Notes: a model not told the origin generated them from the sequence alone. A stretch of DNA of 64,000 nucleotides from Bicyclus anynana (GCF_947172395.1 NC_069105.1:6059362-6123361); one strand, 5' to 3'; shown: positions 1 through 9,480, counted from the stretch's first letter. Translations and numbers: made by a program.

Positions 1-49
1 AGGTAGGAGTAGGGTAGGCGAAAAAGCGAAAGGAAGTATGACCGCTAGT

Positions 50-203
50 AACTTAAAAAAATATACTTATAACATATAAACAATGTTCTCCACATTCATG
101 TTCATTACACAAATATTTTTCGTTTGATGGAAATCGAACCCACGACCTTGAATGCAAGCGACAGTAGCAGGTCACTACCCAACGCGCTAATCGGCTGTCC
201 TTT
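50..203 (-). repeat. tRNA-headed SINE, third type
   Basis: Read on the minus strand, a tRNA-like head runs from about 203 to 129. It has an A-box-like GATTAGCGCGTTGGG and a B-box GGGTTCGATTTCC. A body follows with 'aatgaacatgaatgtggag' and an AT-rich end near 50. The order (Pol III boxes, then a short body) is that of a lepidopteran SINE. The acceptor stem does not pair, so this is not a working tRNA gene. Confidence 0.7.
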
Positions 204-800
204 GTTTTTTTTTGGTTCATCAAGGTTAATGTTTCCATTAGAACTATATATACTCTAAAACCAGAGTGAATAGAAATCTTCCAGTCAAGAGAGTCCTAAT
301 TTATATCCTTCCTTTCCAATGTCTATGATTGCAGTCACTAATTGGAAAAAATAAGTAGTAGACTTGGATATGTTCTACCTAAATTGAAGCACAAAATTGT
401 CACATACCTAAAACACCTATTATGTATCAATTTAAGTAATTATTAAAGATCTAAGTGGTAGATAGGTTTTACGCGGACCGCAAGTGATAACTGAGCTCAG
501 ATTTGCTAATTAGCACGTTAAAACTGTGCTAATTAGCAAACCTGAAATATTTTTTGTGTGCCAGTTGTTAATATTGAATGTTGTTTATGTAGCATATCTA
601 ATAACATCATTGTTTTTATTGCGTTTTTTCTGGAAAAAAAATTAGAACAAAAAAAAAAATTATATTGTAATAAGTCTTTAAGTCATTTGTGTTAAAAATT
701 GTAACATTACGAAGTACGCCGTTTGGTAAATAGAAGTATCTACTTTACACCGAAATAGCAGTTGTTTTCAAAAGTGAGTGAATCATGAAAATATGATCAT
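204..800. other. AT-rich spacer with one palindrome
   Basis: No coding frame or recognised repeat is seen apart from the palindrome at 502-540. A-runs near 640-660 are the only other low-complexity feature. Confidence 0.5.
502..540. repeat. Perfect 15-bp inverted repeat
   Basis: Arms TTTGCTAATTAGCAC (502-516) and its exact reverse complement (526-540) are separated by 9 bases. Each arm itself contains the palindrome GCTAATTAGC. It could be a remnant of a small hairpin element or a binding site for a homeodomain-type dimer (TAATTA core). The sequence does not decide between them. Confidence 0.75.
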
Positions 801-1075
801 TTCCCGCAGATCGCCGGCGCGTATTGAAAACGATACGCACGGATTATGATTAACGACGCCAACTGCGATCACCCCGGAACTGATCCCCGGAAACGAGCCG
901 CTCGTCCATTTGGAATTTTGATATCTACTCGTAACGATTGATATAAAGGACCGGACGGATGAAGACCGATGTTTATAATCAGATTCACTGACAACTTATC
1001 AATTCTACTAAATATACCATATTCGATTAAATTGGATTAGTTTAGGAAACTATTTTCTAAGCTAACGTAGTAAGT
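800..1075 (+). promoter_or_regulatory. Candidate Pol II core promoter with noncoding first exon
   Basis: A relatively GC-rich, repeat-free block (800-960) ends in TATAAAGG at 942. An initiator-like ATCAGATT follows about 37 bases later at 978-985. A second TATA-like TTTATAATC lies at 972 with TCAAT at 999. A donor-like GTAAGT occurs near 1071. Together these could be a promoter and short noncoding exon, but each motif is short and the TATA-to-initiator spacing is long. No coding exon downstream supports it. Confidence 0.2.
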
Positions 1076-1151
1076 AATTGCTAACGTGCGTTGGTAGGCT
1101 CCGATCAAGGCTAGTTACCATCAATTCTACAATCCGGCATCTCTAACAGTA

Positions 1152-1506
1152 TCCTACTGATATTATAAATGTGAAAGTTTTGTATGGATGTCTGTAGGGA
1201 TGTTTGGATGTTAGTTACTCTTTAACGTCGCAACTACTGAACCGATATGGCTGAAATTTGGAACGGAAATAAATTTTACTCTGGATTAACACATAGGCTA
1301 CTTTTGATTCCGGAAAAATTCATGGTTCCAGAGGTGAAAATATGAAAAAACTAAAATTACATTTATTTCAAGTAGACTCAGTTTATAAGTACTTTTTAAC
1401 CGACTTCCAAAAAGGAGGAGGTTCTACGTTCGGCTGTATGTATGTTTTTTTTTTTTTTTTTTGATACGTCAAATTTCATGTGGACGAAGTCGCGGGCGTC
1501 CTCTAG
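1152..1506 (+). mobile_element. Helitron-like element, family C, with an insertion
   Basis: It begins TCCTACTGATATTATAAA and ends with the family C tail (GGACGAAGTCGCGGGCGTCC, then CTAG at 1503-1506). The preceding base is A and the following base is T, which is the Helitron target pattern with no target duplication. The middle carries the conserved 'ctgaaatttggaacggaaat' and 'ctctggattaacacataggc'. A foreign block (1393-1462) containing 'aaccgacttccaaaaa' interrupts it before the tail. Confidence 0.7.
1393..1462 (+). repeat. Repeat H ('aaccgacttc') inserted in the Helitron
   Basis: The block 'ttaaccgacttccaaaaa' plus 'ggaggaggttctacgttcgg' and a poly-T run recurs at 8478 and 10937, and reversed near 43985. 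This motif is widespread in Lepidoptera, probably as part of a retroelement. I cannot name the family. Confidence 0.55.
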
Positions 1507-1775
1507 TGTAGATAAGTAGTTGCTTTTCTTATTTTTAATTACAGACAGATAAATGATTCACTGATATCACGCCAGATGTAAATGATACAGCCTATTAGAG
1601 CACACAAGACAACCACAGGACTAACGAGATAATATCTTTCTCTAGAAAGAAAGATAGAAACCCTTTTATTTGAACATAATAGTACCACAACGCTTAGCAC
1701 TATTGTAGTGATGTCTCAACCGCTTGGGCAAGTTAAGGCCAAATCCTACGGTAGAAGCCTTACCACAAATTCTTA

Positions 1776-1978
1776 AATCCGTAGCGGTTCCATAATGTTA
1801 CAAAATTGCGTACCCTGAGGGCCATTAAGCTTATCACAGGATTGTTTCCTTTAGGCAATGTTGAACGTCATCGACCATTTAATTCACTCAATTCGTACCA
1901 CTGAGGTAACTGTATTTAAGCCCTGAAATAAGATGGACAGATGTATAACGATGATTTTGTAATTTATTGTGGCTTACC
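1776..1978. repeat. Repeat K, copy 1
   Basis: It shares an ordered series of blocks with 16927-17127: 'ccgtagcg(g)ttccataatg', 'attaagcttatcacaggatt', 'acgtcatcgaccatt', 'cataagacaaatat'-like text and 'ttgtggct/ttgtggta'. No terminal repeats or coding frame are seen. It is an unclassified dispersed repeat. Confidence 0.6.
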
Positions 1979-1986
1979 ACAATAGA

Positions 1987-2212
1987 TTTGGCTGGAGGGA
2001 GTCTTCGGCCGTGGCTAGTTACCACCCTACCGGCAAAGACGTACCGCCAAGCGATTTAGCGTTCCGGTACGATGCCGTGTAGAAACCGAAAGGGGTGTGG
2101 AATTTCATTCTCCTAACAAGTTAGCCTGCTTCTATCTTAAACTGCATCATCACTCACCATCAGGTGAGATTGTAGTCAAGGGCTAACTTGTAAAGAATAA
2201 AATAAAATAAAT
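1987..2212 (+). repeat. SINE A, 5'-truncated
   Basis: The body starts at 'ggctggagggagtcttcggc' and runs through 'accgccaagcgatttagcg', 'aacaagttagcc' and 'atcaggtgagattgtagtca' to the AT-rich tail 'aaagaataaaataaaa'. The tRNA-like head is missing. Confidence 0.85.
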
Positions 2213-2337
2213 AACTATATATAGTGATACAGAATGCTCGGGAGCATTTCCCATAACTTCAAGGTGTTGAGTCCACTTGTAGCAGCCGAACGGCATAATA
2301 TTGTTTTAACTAAAAAATAAAAAAAAAATAAGTTTTT

Positions 2338-4460
2338 ACTATTTTTATTTTATTTATTTATTTTTATAGGGTACCAACAGGTTATGACAATTAAAATTGA
2401 GTTTTACAAAAACATAGATTAGTGAAGTTGTTGTGTCATAGACCCACTTATAGGTTACCTCAACATGCGTAATTTAGTACTCGAATAGATACATAAAAAG
2501 AATTAAAAGAATAATAAATAGGTTAATTAGACTAAATTAGGGAGAAAACTGTTTTAGATTTGCGTTTGAAAATATAGATATGGATCTATCACACAATTAC
2601 ATTATGAACAGAATTAAACTAATATAACCATAAAAAGAAAAAAAAAAACAGTATAATCTAAAGATAAAAATAACATTTAAGAGGTATCCCTTTTGTACTG
2701 AGTTAAAAAATATTTTTCTAGTTTATTTTTGAAAATAGGCAAAGTGTCACCAGCTATATCAATATTTACTTCCTTAGAAATAGTGTTATATGTGGAAATC
2801 ATTCTATTTAATGGAGCTGAAGCGCCTAAATTTGTTTTGGAGTAACTAGTCCAGAAAGGCGTGAAATTTTTTACCCGACTATATGGTCTTGGTATTCTGA
2901 AAGAAATTCTAGAAAGTAAAGTGGATGCATCTACCGGTCCATTAAGTAATTTATATAAGAAACATAAATCTAACATCTTTCTACGATCCGAGAGAGCTAA
3001 CAATTTGTAATGGTGTAATCTAGAGTTATAACTAATATTATTTCTGCTTTTAACTAACTTATCACAAATACTAAGATGGTAAGTAAATCGCTTTTGGATT
3101 CGTTCAATTCTCATAGTGTGTACGTTGTAAAATGGATTCCATACAACTGAACCGTATTCTAATATACTTCTCGTCAGTGCATTAAATAACAAAATTTTAG
3201 TGCTAGTGTTTTTAAAATTTTTGCAACTGCGATTGATAAAACCACTGATTTTTGAAGCTTTTTTGCATATGTTGTCTATGTGCGGTATAAAACTTAATTT
3301 GTGGTCGATTGTAACACCTAAATCTCTAATCGAATTTATATCTTGAATAAAATAATCGTCAATTTTGTATTTAAACTGGACCGAGTGAAGTTTTCTATGA
3401 AAAGAAACACAGTAACATTTCTTATGATTCAAAACCATATTATTATTATGACACCATTTAGTCAACCTATCCAAGTCTTCCTGCAGGAGAATTGAATCAT
3501 TTTCTAAATGTATCGTTCTAAATGTTTTTAGATCATCCGCATAAAGCAGCACTTCAGAGTTAGAAAAGCAATGAACAATATCGTTAATAAAAATGTTGAA
3601 AAGTATAGGACCTAGGAGCGAACCCTGAGGAACTCCTGATTGTGCTACGTAAGAAAAAGATGACTCAAACCCTGCCACTACCACTGTCATTTGTCTGTTA
3701 TTTAAATAAGATCTTAACCAATTAACAATATTACCAGTAAATCCATATTGTTTTACCTTTATGATCAGGAGACTGTGATCTACTAGATCAAAAGCCTTGG
3801 AAAAATCGGTATAAATACAATCCACTTGCTTATTTAAGTCAACTTGGGATGATAAACTGTCAACGTAAGAAACTAGATTAGACTGTATTGATCTGTGTTT
3901 GTAAAATCCATGTTGTTTGGTAGTTAAAACAGATTTTATATGCCAATTAATATGAGGACAGACCAAGGACTCAAATATTTTGGATAAGATTGACAATTTG
4001 GAAATGGGTCGATACTTAGAGACATCCCGTTTATCACCTTCCTTGAAGACCGGTACAATAAGAGCTAATTTCCAGGCTGAAGGGAAAATACCATCATCGA
4101 ATGATCTATTAAAAATAATAGAAATAGGCTCAGCTAAGGTTATGGCGCAATTTTTTAAAAATATAGGAGGTAATTGATCTGAGCCAGCACCTTTGCTCAC
4201 GTCTAAACTAGACAGTTTCTTTTTTACATCCTCAACCGAGAATGATATTTTCTCTAACGTAGCCCCTGTAGTATTTATATATTTAATTTGTTGCGATATC
4301 AAAGAGGAGGAATTTGAGCGATTAGATGAATTCATATTATACACACTTGAAAAATGGTTAACAAACCCATTACATATGCTAACACCGTCTGTTAATGTTT
4401 CATTGTTATATACCATCGATGCTGGAAAGTCACTTTGATTGTTTCGACGCTGTTTTAAAA
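2338..4460 (-). mobile_element. 5'-truncated Jockey-like LINE
   Basis: On the minus strand the element starts inside the ORF2 region upstream of the reverse transcriptase. It continues through the stop codon (2677-2679) and about 340 bases of 3' UTR, and ends 'ggtaccctataaaaataaat' followed by an AAATA-type tail near 2338. The missing endonuclease half and ORF1 show ordinary 5' truncation during target-primed reverse transcription. The open frame indicates a recent insertion. Confidence 0.85.
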
Positions 4461-4488
4461 AGGTATCCGTAAGTACTATCCGTAACAC
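2677..4488 (-). CDS. Jockey-like ORF2 fragment: reverse transcriptase and C-terminal region
   Basis: This 603-codon open frame encodes the RNA-directed DNA polymerase of a non-LTR retrotransposon, which copies its RNA into the target site. Visible blocks are the RT entry segment (KEGDKRDVSKYRPIS, residues 149-163), the QHGF motif (192-195), catalytic DFSKAFD (228-234), GVPQGSLLGPILFN (285-298), the YADD active site (316-319) and a thumb with NNNMVLNHKKC (348-358). The region SILEYGSVVWNPFY (441-454) is typical of Jockey/CR1-type C-termini. The apurinic-type endonuclease that should precede the RT is absent, so the copy cannot move by itself. The first Met is probably chance: element homology seems to begin near residue 11 (LKQRRNN). 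No internal stop or frameshift is present. Confidence 0.93.
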   Translation of the reverse strand: MLRIVLTDTFLKQRRNNQSDFPASMVYNNETLTDGVSICNGFVNHFSSVYNMNSSNRSNSSSLISQQIKYINTTGATLEKISFSVEDVKKKLSSLDVSKGAGSDQLPPIFLKNCAITLAEPISIIFNRSFDDGIFPSAWKLALIVPVFKEGDKRDVSKYRPISKLSILSKIFESLVCPHINWHIKSVLTTKQHGFYKHRSIQSNLVSYVDSLSSQVDLNKQVDCIYTDFSKAFDLVDHSLLIIKVKQYGFTGNIVNWLRSYLNNRQMTVVVAGFESSFSYVAQSGVPQGSLLGPILFNIFINDIVHCFSNSEVLLYADDLKTFRTIHLENDSILLQEDLDRLTKWCHNNNMVLNHKKCYCVSFHRKLHSVQFKYKIDDYFIQDINSIRDLGVTIDHKLSFIPHIDNICKKASKISGFINRSCKNFKNTSTKILLFNALTRSILEYGSVVWNPFYNVHTMRIERIQKRFTYHLSICDKLVKSRNNISYNSRLHHYKLLALSDRRKMLDLCFLYKLLNGPVDASTLLSRISFRIPRPYSRVKNFTPFWTSYSKTNLGASAPLNRMISTYNTISKEVNIDIAGDTLPIFKNKLEKYFLTQYKRDTS

Positions 4489-4727
4489 ACGCCTTTATCC
4501 TATACTATAAGTAATATACGCCTTGCATTTTAAAATACGTAAAACTTGGCTACGTCATAATTATAAGGATGCGTATAAGAGACACATTTAAAGATCTATT
4601 TACAAAAGAAATAGTATATACCTACTCCGAAAATATTAATTTTAGAACACGTTCCCTGAACATTTTTTGTTAATTTTCAGTAAAGAAGATAACCCCAGAG
4701 TTATGGGAAATAACTCCCCAGCACCCT

Positions 4728-5450
4728 GTATACTTACCATAAACATATAAAGTTTTCCAGTTAGTAAAGCTTAGAAGACTTCACTTCTGACGTGCAGACC
4801 ATCAAGTGAAAGGTTTCTTTTGTCGCGAACTTTTAAATTATATTTTAAAAGTCAACAAAAGTATAATTTCAGCCTTTAAATAATGGCACTCGATTAAATA
4901 ATATGTCCGGTTGCGCACAAAGCGGCAGAATTGGTTTTAAATCCCCCAAATGTGAATTGGAACGACCGCTCCGGTCCGTGTGGAATTACCTCTTTTTTTT
5001 GGAAAAACTTGTTGAGAATTGTTTTCGGGGATTTTCTTTTCATGTTCGCTGGTGATTTATTGTGTTCATCGTGAAATTTAATAGGTTTTGGGAGTTGTAT
5101 GATTTTGACAAGCTATTCTTACTTACTAATTTTATCAATGCGAAAGTATGTTTGTTAAGCTTTCATAAATGCCAGCTGTCTTAATTAGGGGAATTTGGAG
5201 CTTTTATCTACTACGTTACTCCTATGTGTTATGGTGGGCTAAAAGTTATTTGCTAACTGATTTACCTCTTTAAGGGTGTGTTTTGTAATTTTTCTTATTG
5301 ACTGCTTTTCATTCAATCTAGTTGATTGGGATTCTAAGCAACGTACCTACACTGAAAATATTAATTGCAATATCAGTCTGATTCTGATTACGATAATGAA
5401 CTAAAGGTCTCAGCTTGCGATTTTTAATAGACTGTATGTATGTATGTCTT
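4728..5450. other. Apparently single-copy spacer
   Basis: No coding frame, tRNA-like box or inverted terminal repeat is seen. The stretch 4900-5060 is less AT-rich than its surroundings and may be host noncoding DNA. Confidence 0.4.
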
Positions 5451-5591
5451 ACAGTGGAATTCATAACTGTTGCAGGGGCACCCCCACGGGACCATTCACC
5501 CGCTGAGTGTTAAATCCTCAAACGCATAGAGGTTGAATTCGACACTCAGCAGGTAAACGATCCCCCCCACAACGTCTATGAATTCCACTGT
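5451..5591. mobile_element. Palindromic hairpin MITE-like element
   Basis: The ends are ACAGTGGAATTCATA and its exact reverse complement (5577-5591). Nearly all of the 141 bases can fold back: 'gctgagtgt' at 5502-5510 pairs with 'acactcagc' at 5542-5550, and the C-run at 5481-5485 is mirrored on the other arm. A possible 3-bp CTT lies on both sides. There is no coding capacity. Confidence 0.7.
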
Positions 5592-5786
5592 CTTCTAACC
5601 GCGTTTAAAAGTTACAAAGTTAATTTTCGTTCCCGTGCGGGGTGGGAAAACGGAATAATGTACCTTTCCATTCAATATACATTTTTAAAATCGGTTAAGT
5701 TGTAGAGCCATTAAAGCGTAATAAACAAACAGACTAACATTCACATAGTTATATTTTTCGTTACGATTATCTTTGGATAAGTTACG

Positions 5787-6060
5787 ATACAAATATCCCA
5801 GTGGATTTGACCTCTGCCTCCGATTCCGGAGTGTGTAGGTTCGAATCTGGTCCGGGGGTATGCACCTAAAACTTTTCAGTTGTGTGCATTTTAAGAAATT
5901 AAACATCACCTGTCTCAAACCTGCGTACCAGAGAATTTTCTTTATTCTCTGCGTGAGTGAAATCTGCTAATCCGCATTGGGCCAGCGTGGTGGACTATTG
6001 ACCTAACCACTCATTCTGAGAGGAATCTCGAGCTCAGTAGTAACACGAATATGGGTTGAT
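5787..6060 (+). repeat. SINE B copy
   Basis: The tRNA-like head has an A-box region 'ccagtggatttgacctctgc' and B-box GGTTCGAATC. The body follows with 'gtgtgcattttaagaaatta', 'ccgcattgggccagcgtggt' and the end 'atatgggttgataa'. Some body segments, including 'aaggaaaacatcgtgagg', are missing. Confidence 0.85.
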
Positions 6061-6169
6061 AAATCAAGTATACCTCAGCAACCATTCAATACAGCGTGCA
6101 AAGCTCTAGAACCCTTTTACAAATCAAAAAGGGTTCACAGATTTAAGATTGAATCCCCCAAAAGCCGTT

Positions 6170-6275
6170 GCATCACATTAACAAGGTAGTACAACTTAAC
6201 GCTGCGCTTCGGCTTAAGCCAAAGTACTATTGGTTCCTAAAGTGGACTCTAAAAAGTTACGAAGCTCTCGGAAAT
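6170..6275. repeat. Repeat L, copy 1
   Basis: 'agccgttgcatcacattaac', 'gctgcgcttcggct', 'ttggttcctaaagtggac' and 'agctctcgg' appear in the same order as at 7662-7770. The family is unclassified. Confidence 0.5.
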
Positions 6276-6404
6276 TCCTCCCTCAGCCAAAATGGTAATA
6301 AATGGGACCTTTAAAAGCTTTAAGTATAACAACTTAAGCATTACAGCTGTTACTTTGTGCTGGTTTAGTTGTATCTGCATTTTTTAAAAATTAAACATCC
6401 ATGG

Positions 6405-6480
6405 TTCCGTGGTTACGGGATCGGATTTGAATCTTAGAAGTCCAGGATTCGAACCCCGATCATTAGATTATTAATTGACA
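6405..6480 (+). repeat. tRNA-like SINE head, degenerate
   Basis: 'ccgtggttacgggatcgga' resembles an A-box region. GGATTCGAACCCC (6443-6455) is a good B-box. No paired acceptor stem is visible, so it reads as a SINE relic, not a tRNA gene. Confidence 0.45.
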
Positions 6481-6533
6481 AAAAAATATCGGAAGTCTCT
6501 CAGGGGTCAACCACTTTCCGATTCGCTAGGTGT

Positions 6534-6662
6534 AGTCCTTTTCATGAAAGAAGTCCCCCAGACGCGGCCCTAATGTCTTAATGACGGTCATTGTCATTTG
6601 TGTAAGACGCTGTCAATTTTGGCTTAGATTTTAGCCACGGGACTTCTTTCATGAAAAGGACT
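6534..6662. mobile_element. MITE with perfect 24-bp inverted termini
   Basis: The left end (6534-6557) starts AGTCCTTTTCATGAAAGAAG. The right end (6639-6662) is its exact inverse over 24 bases. The interior is 81 bases, without coding capacity. A decayed relative with the same interior phrase 'gctgtcaatttt' lies at 40156-40277. Target duplication is unclear. Confidence 0.8.
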
Positions 6663-6949
6663 CTATTACTTGATAGGTATAATAAATACCTACGCTTTAT
6701 AATATGTCTGAGGTTGAATGTCAGCCCGCTGAGTTGACGTCGGTCGTGTCGGTCGATTGGACCGCCCATTAGAGCAAAATGTAAAATAGGCAAATAGTAT
6801 TTAAAATTGAAACTACGTGTAAAAATATGCGAAAAGCGAAAAATAATAATCTACTTATTGCACTCCCACAACTATTCCTAAGAGCTATTAAAGACACCTA
6901 CGTTATACGCTGTTGAATTTGCTAAGAAATAAGACAAGACATCAGTATC

Positions 6950-7265
6950 AATGATAAGGGGCCCCCGGACTACAGGGGCCCCTTATGTGTGAAAAAAATA
7001 GTAAAAGGTAATCCACAATCTCAATTAATCTGGTGCTTTTTTTAAAAAAAAAACATAAAAATCTGCACATCACTACAGAAATGAAAAAAGTCAAAAATCT
7101 CTTTAATCCTTAGTAATTTTTGGTCTTACATAGGTTAAGTCACTGTCATAGTATTTTTATTTTAAGCGGACATATTTATTTCTTTTGTGAGAAAGAGAGC
7201 CCCTTTATTTGGGCCCCCCCAACTAATTTTGATACAGGGCTCCTCTAAGGCACGCTACGCCACTG
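6950..7265. mobile_element. hAT-like end, degenerate nonautonomous element
   Basis: The right end reads, on the minus strand, CAGTGGCGTAGCGTGCC from 7265 inward. This is the CAGTGGCG-type terminus of many hAT elements. 'gggctc' and 'gggcccccc' blocks near 7194-7238 echo the GC hairpin at 6954-6986 on the left side, but no clean matching left terminus is seen. Confidence 0.4.
6954..6986. repeat. GC-rich hairpin
   Basis: Arms ATAAGGGGCCCC (6954-6965) and GGGGCCCCTTAT (6975-6986) are exact inverse copies around a 9-base loop. A short A-run follows. Confidence 0.7.
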
Positions 7266-7274
7266 CAACACATA

Positions 7275-7655
7275 CTATGTTCGAAAAACATAACCTTTAT
7301 CGGACAAATAAACAAAAACTTTAATAGTTTAAGCAGACTGTCTAAACAAAAATCCAAAAATTCCAAGAAAGTCTCACTTTAAGAGGCTACAAGATGTTAG
7401 ACCCGAAATTCGTTATCCTCAGTTCAAAGGACCATTCATTATTATTCAATTTAATATTCATTAATATTCATTTTAATATGATATGTATGGACATGTTGGA
7501 AAAATATAACTCTCCTTAGAAAGTTGGACACAAAACTGTAATAGATTAAGTAAAATGTTTATGTAATAAAAATTCAAAAGTTCCAAGAAAGTTGGGGACA
7601 TTTCGACAGGGCGGTAAATGTAAGACCCAAAATTCCTTGCCCCAGTTCAAAGGAT
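7275..7655. repeat. Decayed tandem duplication, period about 220 bp
   Basis: The units at about 7275-7440 and 7490-7655 share 'ttccaagaaagt', 'agaccc(g/a)aaattc' and 'cagttcaaagga' in the same order, as well as an upstream 'ggac..aaact..aatag.ttaag' block. The phrases are offset by about 215-223 bases. Confidence 0.55.
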
Positions 7656-7661
7656 TTGGGA

Positions 7662-7770
7662 AATGTAGCCAAAGCCGTGTAGCATTAACAAGCTATTAAC
7701 ATCTGAGCTGCGCTCGGGCTAAAGTGATATCGTTTTCTAAAATGGATGCTGGAAAATTATATAGCTCTCG
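7662..7770. repeat. Repeat L, copy 2
   Basis: It shares ordered blocks with 6170-6275 and directly follows the tandem unit ending at 7655. The two may therefore belong to one larger unclassified element. Confidence 0.5.
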
Positions 7771-7978
7771 CTCTCTAATGGCACGATACACTTTAGCGTT
7801 ACCTACGTTAGGGCGGCAATCCATCGGAGCTATGCTTTGCTATGAAAATCAAGCGAATTTTTGGTTCAGACACTTTTAGCAGCTAAATTTTACCCTACTC
7901 GACTAAAATGCTTAAGTAGTCCGAACTAGGCGGTGACGGTGTTTCAAGTATACTCGTAATATGAAATACTAGCTGTCC

Positions 7979-8161
7979 CGCTTTACCCGCGTGGTTCCCG
8001 TTCCCGTAGGAATATGGGGATAATATATAGCCTATAGCCTTCCTCGATAAATGGTCTATCTAACACAGAAAGAATTTTTCAAATCGGACCTTTAGTTTCT
8101 GAGATTAGCGCGTTCAATCAAACAAACAAACAAACTCTTCAGCTTTATTGTATTAGTATAG
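7979..8161 (-). mobile_element. Helitron-like family F, minus orientation
   Basis: CTAG at 7979-7982 is followed by the inverse of the family tail (gctttacccgcgtggttccc), 'ccttcctcgataaatgg' and the AAAC repeats. It ends 'attgtattagtata', the inverse of the 5' TC terminus, whose last bases are changed. Confidence 0.75.
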
Positions 8162-8477
8162 TGCGGCGCACGTAAAAAAAACTTTTCCAGTGTTTATTTG
8201 CCTACACTTGTATTGCCATGTGTAACATATTACGTAACAAAACAGACTAATTACATGTAGGTTGTACCAAAGATAACAAAAAGGTTTTCCATTGCTTCAA
8301 TTACTTGAGTTTTGGTCCTGACTTGCCCAGGTGGTTGAGGGATCGGACACTTAAGTGTTTAGGCATTGTGGTGTGTAGACAATCACAACTCTAAACACTG
8401 TGCCTGTCAATCTTACACATACTTGGTACATACACACACGTACATTACACTTTATGTGCCTGTAATTTCACCGGCTG

Positions 8478-8550
8478 CATACCCTTTTTAACGATTTCCA
8501 AAAAGGAGGACGTTCTACGTTCGACTGTATGTATGTTTTTATTTTTGACA
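8478..8550 (+). repeat. Repeat H fragment
   Basis: 'tttttaacgatttccaaaaa' then 'ggaggacgttctacgttcga' and 'ctgtatgtatgtttttattt' match the block inside the Helitron at 1393. Confidence 0.55.
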
Positions 8551-8579
8551 AGAATTTTTATTGGCGGCAGAAATATGCA

Positions 8580-8623
8580 AGGCGATAGTCGATACTTCCC
8601 CGGACGAGTATCGACTATCGCCT
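8580..8623. repeat. Perfect 17-bp inverted repeat
   Basis: Arm AGGCGATAGTCGATACT (8580-8596) and its exact inverse (8607-8623) surround a 10-base loop. A further 'gtcgcct' follows. It is probably part of a DNA-element relic; no partner copy is present in the window. Confidence 0.75.
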
Positions 8624-8999
8624 GTCGCCTAATATTACAAATAGTACTACTACTACCACTGACAAAAAAATGCTGCAGCGCTGCGATACATCGCTCGCCT
8701 TAAGTGGATAGTTGCCCTTATGCTACAGCGTTACCCACCTTATAGCTGTGTATCGTTCGTTGTCTTTAATACAACACTTAGTTGAGTGGAAAGTGCGATC
8801 TTTTGAATCGCTTCAACGGCGCTCAGAAATTTTCATTTTTTAAAATAGTCGTTGCATTTGGAAAATTAAACTGTTTCCACCACCTCTGATTGCTCCACTG
8901 TTGCACAGCTCCTAAATATAAAAGGTTCAATCTCTTGTATTTAGTTGTTGTTCTCGAGTAACCGGACCTAGAACATTAAAAAAAACTGGTGTTCTCGAT

Positions 9000-9480
9000 T
9001 AGCCAGACCTAGGGCATTTAAAAAATAACCGGACAAGGAAAGTTCGAGTCGGACTCGCCCGAAAGTTCCGTACGTTGGATCATTGTAAATAGTTCAGAAA
9101 TTAAATAGCGCAGTTTTAGCCGAGCTTGCCCAAAATATGTTTTTAAGATTTAATTACTCATAGCTTTGAGATTTTGAGACAAGATTTCTTGTACGAGAAA
9201 TAAGTAGTTAAATAGATAAATAGGATGCAAATAAATTAAATAGGTAAATAGTATGTGGAGGTAATATAGAAATATGAATTTTTGCTGAATAAACGGCCAA
9301 TCATTTTTACCTTAAAGTTAGAAGTTTGATTTTTCACAACTTCATGGGACCGTAGACCTGTGTCATGTCATTTCAAATTGATACCTCTGTCTGTGGGTTC
9401 TTGACAGATGTACGGACAACAAAATGATCTTATAAGGTTTCCATTTTTTTCCTTTTGAGGTACGGAACCCTAAAAAAACT
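9000..9480 (+). repeat. Retroelement 3' region with TACGGAACCCTA end, degenerate
   Basis: 'gagtcggactcgcccgaaag' and 'gccgagcttgcccaaaa' precede 'ccttttgaggtacggaaccc' and a poly-A stretch ending near 9478. The TACGGAACCCTA end recurs at 60640. I know it as a common lepidopteran retroelement 3' part, but I cannot fix the clade. Confidence 0.45.

Larger units (their letters stand above)
2227..4727. mobile_element. Inverted-repeat element split by a Jockey insertion
   Basis: 'atacagaatgctcgggag' followed by 'atttcccataact' at 2227-2265 recurs as an inverted copy at 4688-4727 ('agttatgggaaataactccc' then 'agcaccctgtat'). The two ends enclose the Jockey-like insertion (2338-4460), leaving roughly 110 and 270 bases of the older element. 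The arms are imperfect. Superfamily is unknown. Confidence 0.5.

Noticed and set aside
4458..4488. First Met of the long RT frame as a true start
   Set aside because: Homology to the element appears to begin about ten residues later. The copy is 5'-truncated, so the Met comes from flanking DNA.
6954..6986. Rho-independent-like terminator (GC hairpin plus A-run)
   Set aside because: This is eukaryotic DNA, and the hairpin belongs to a probable transposon end.
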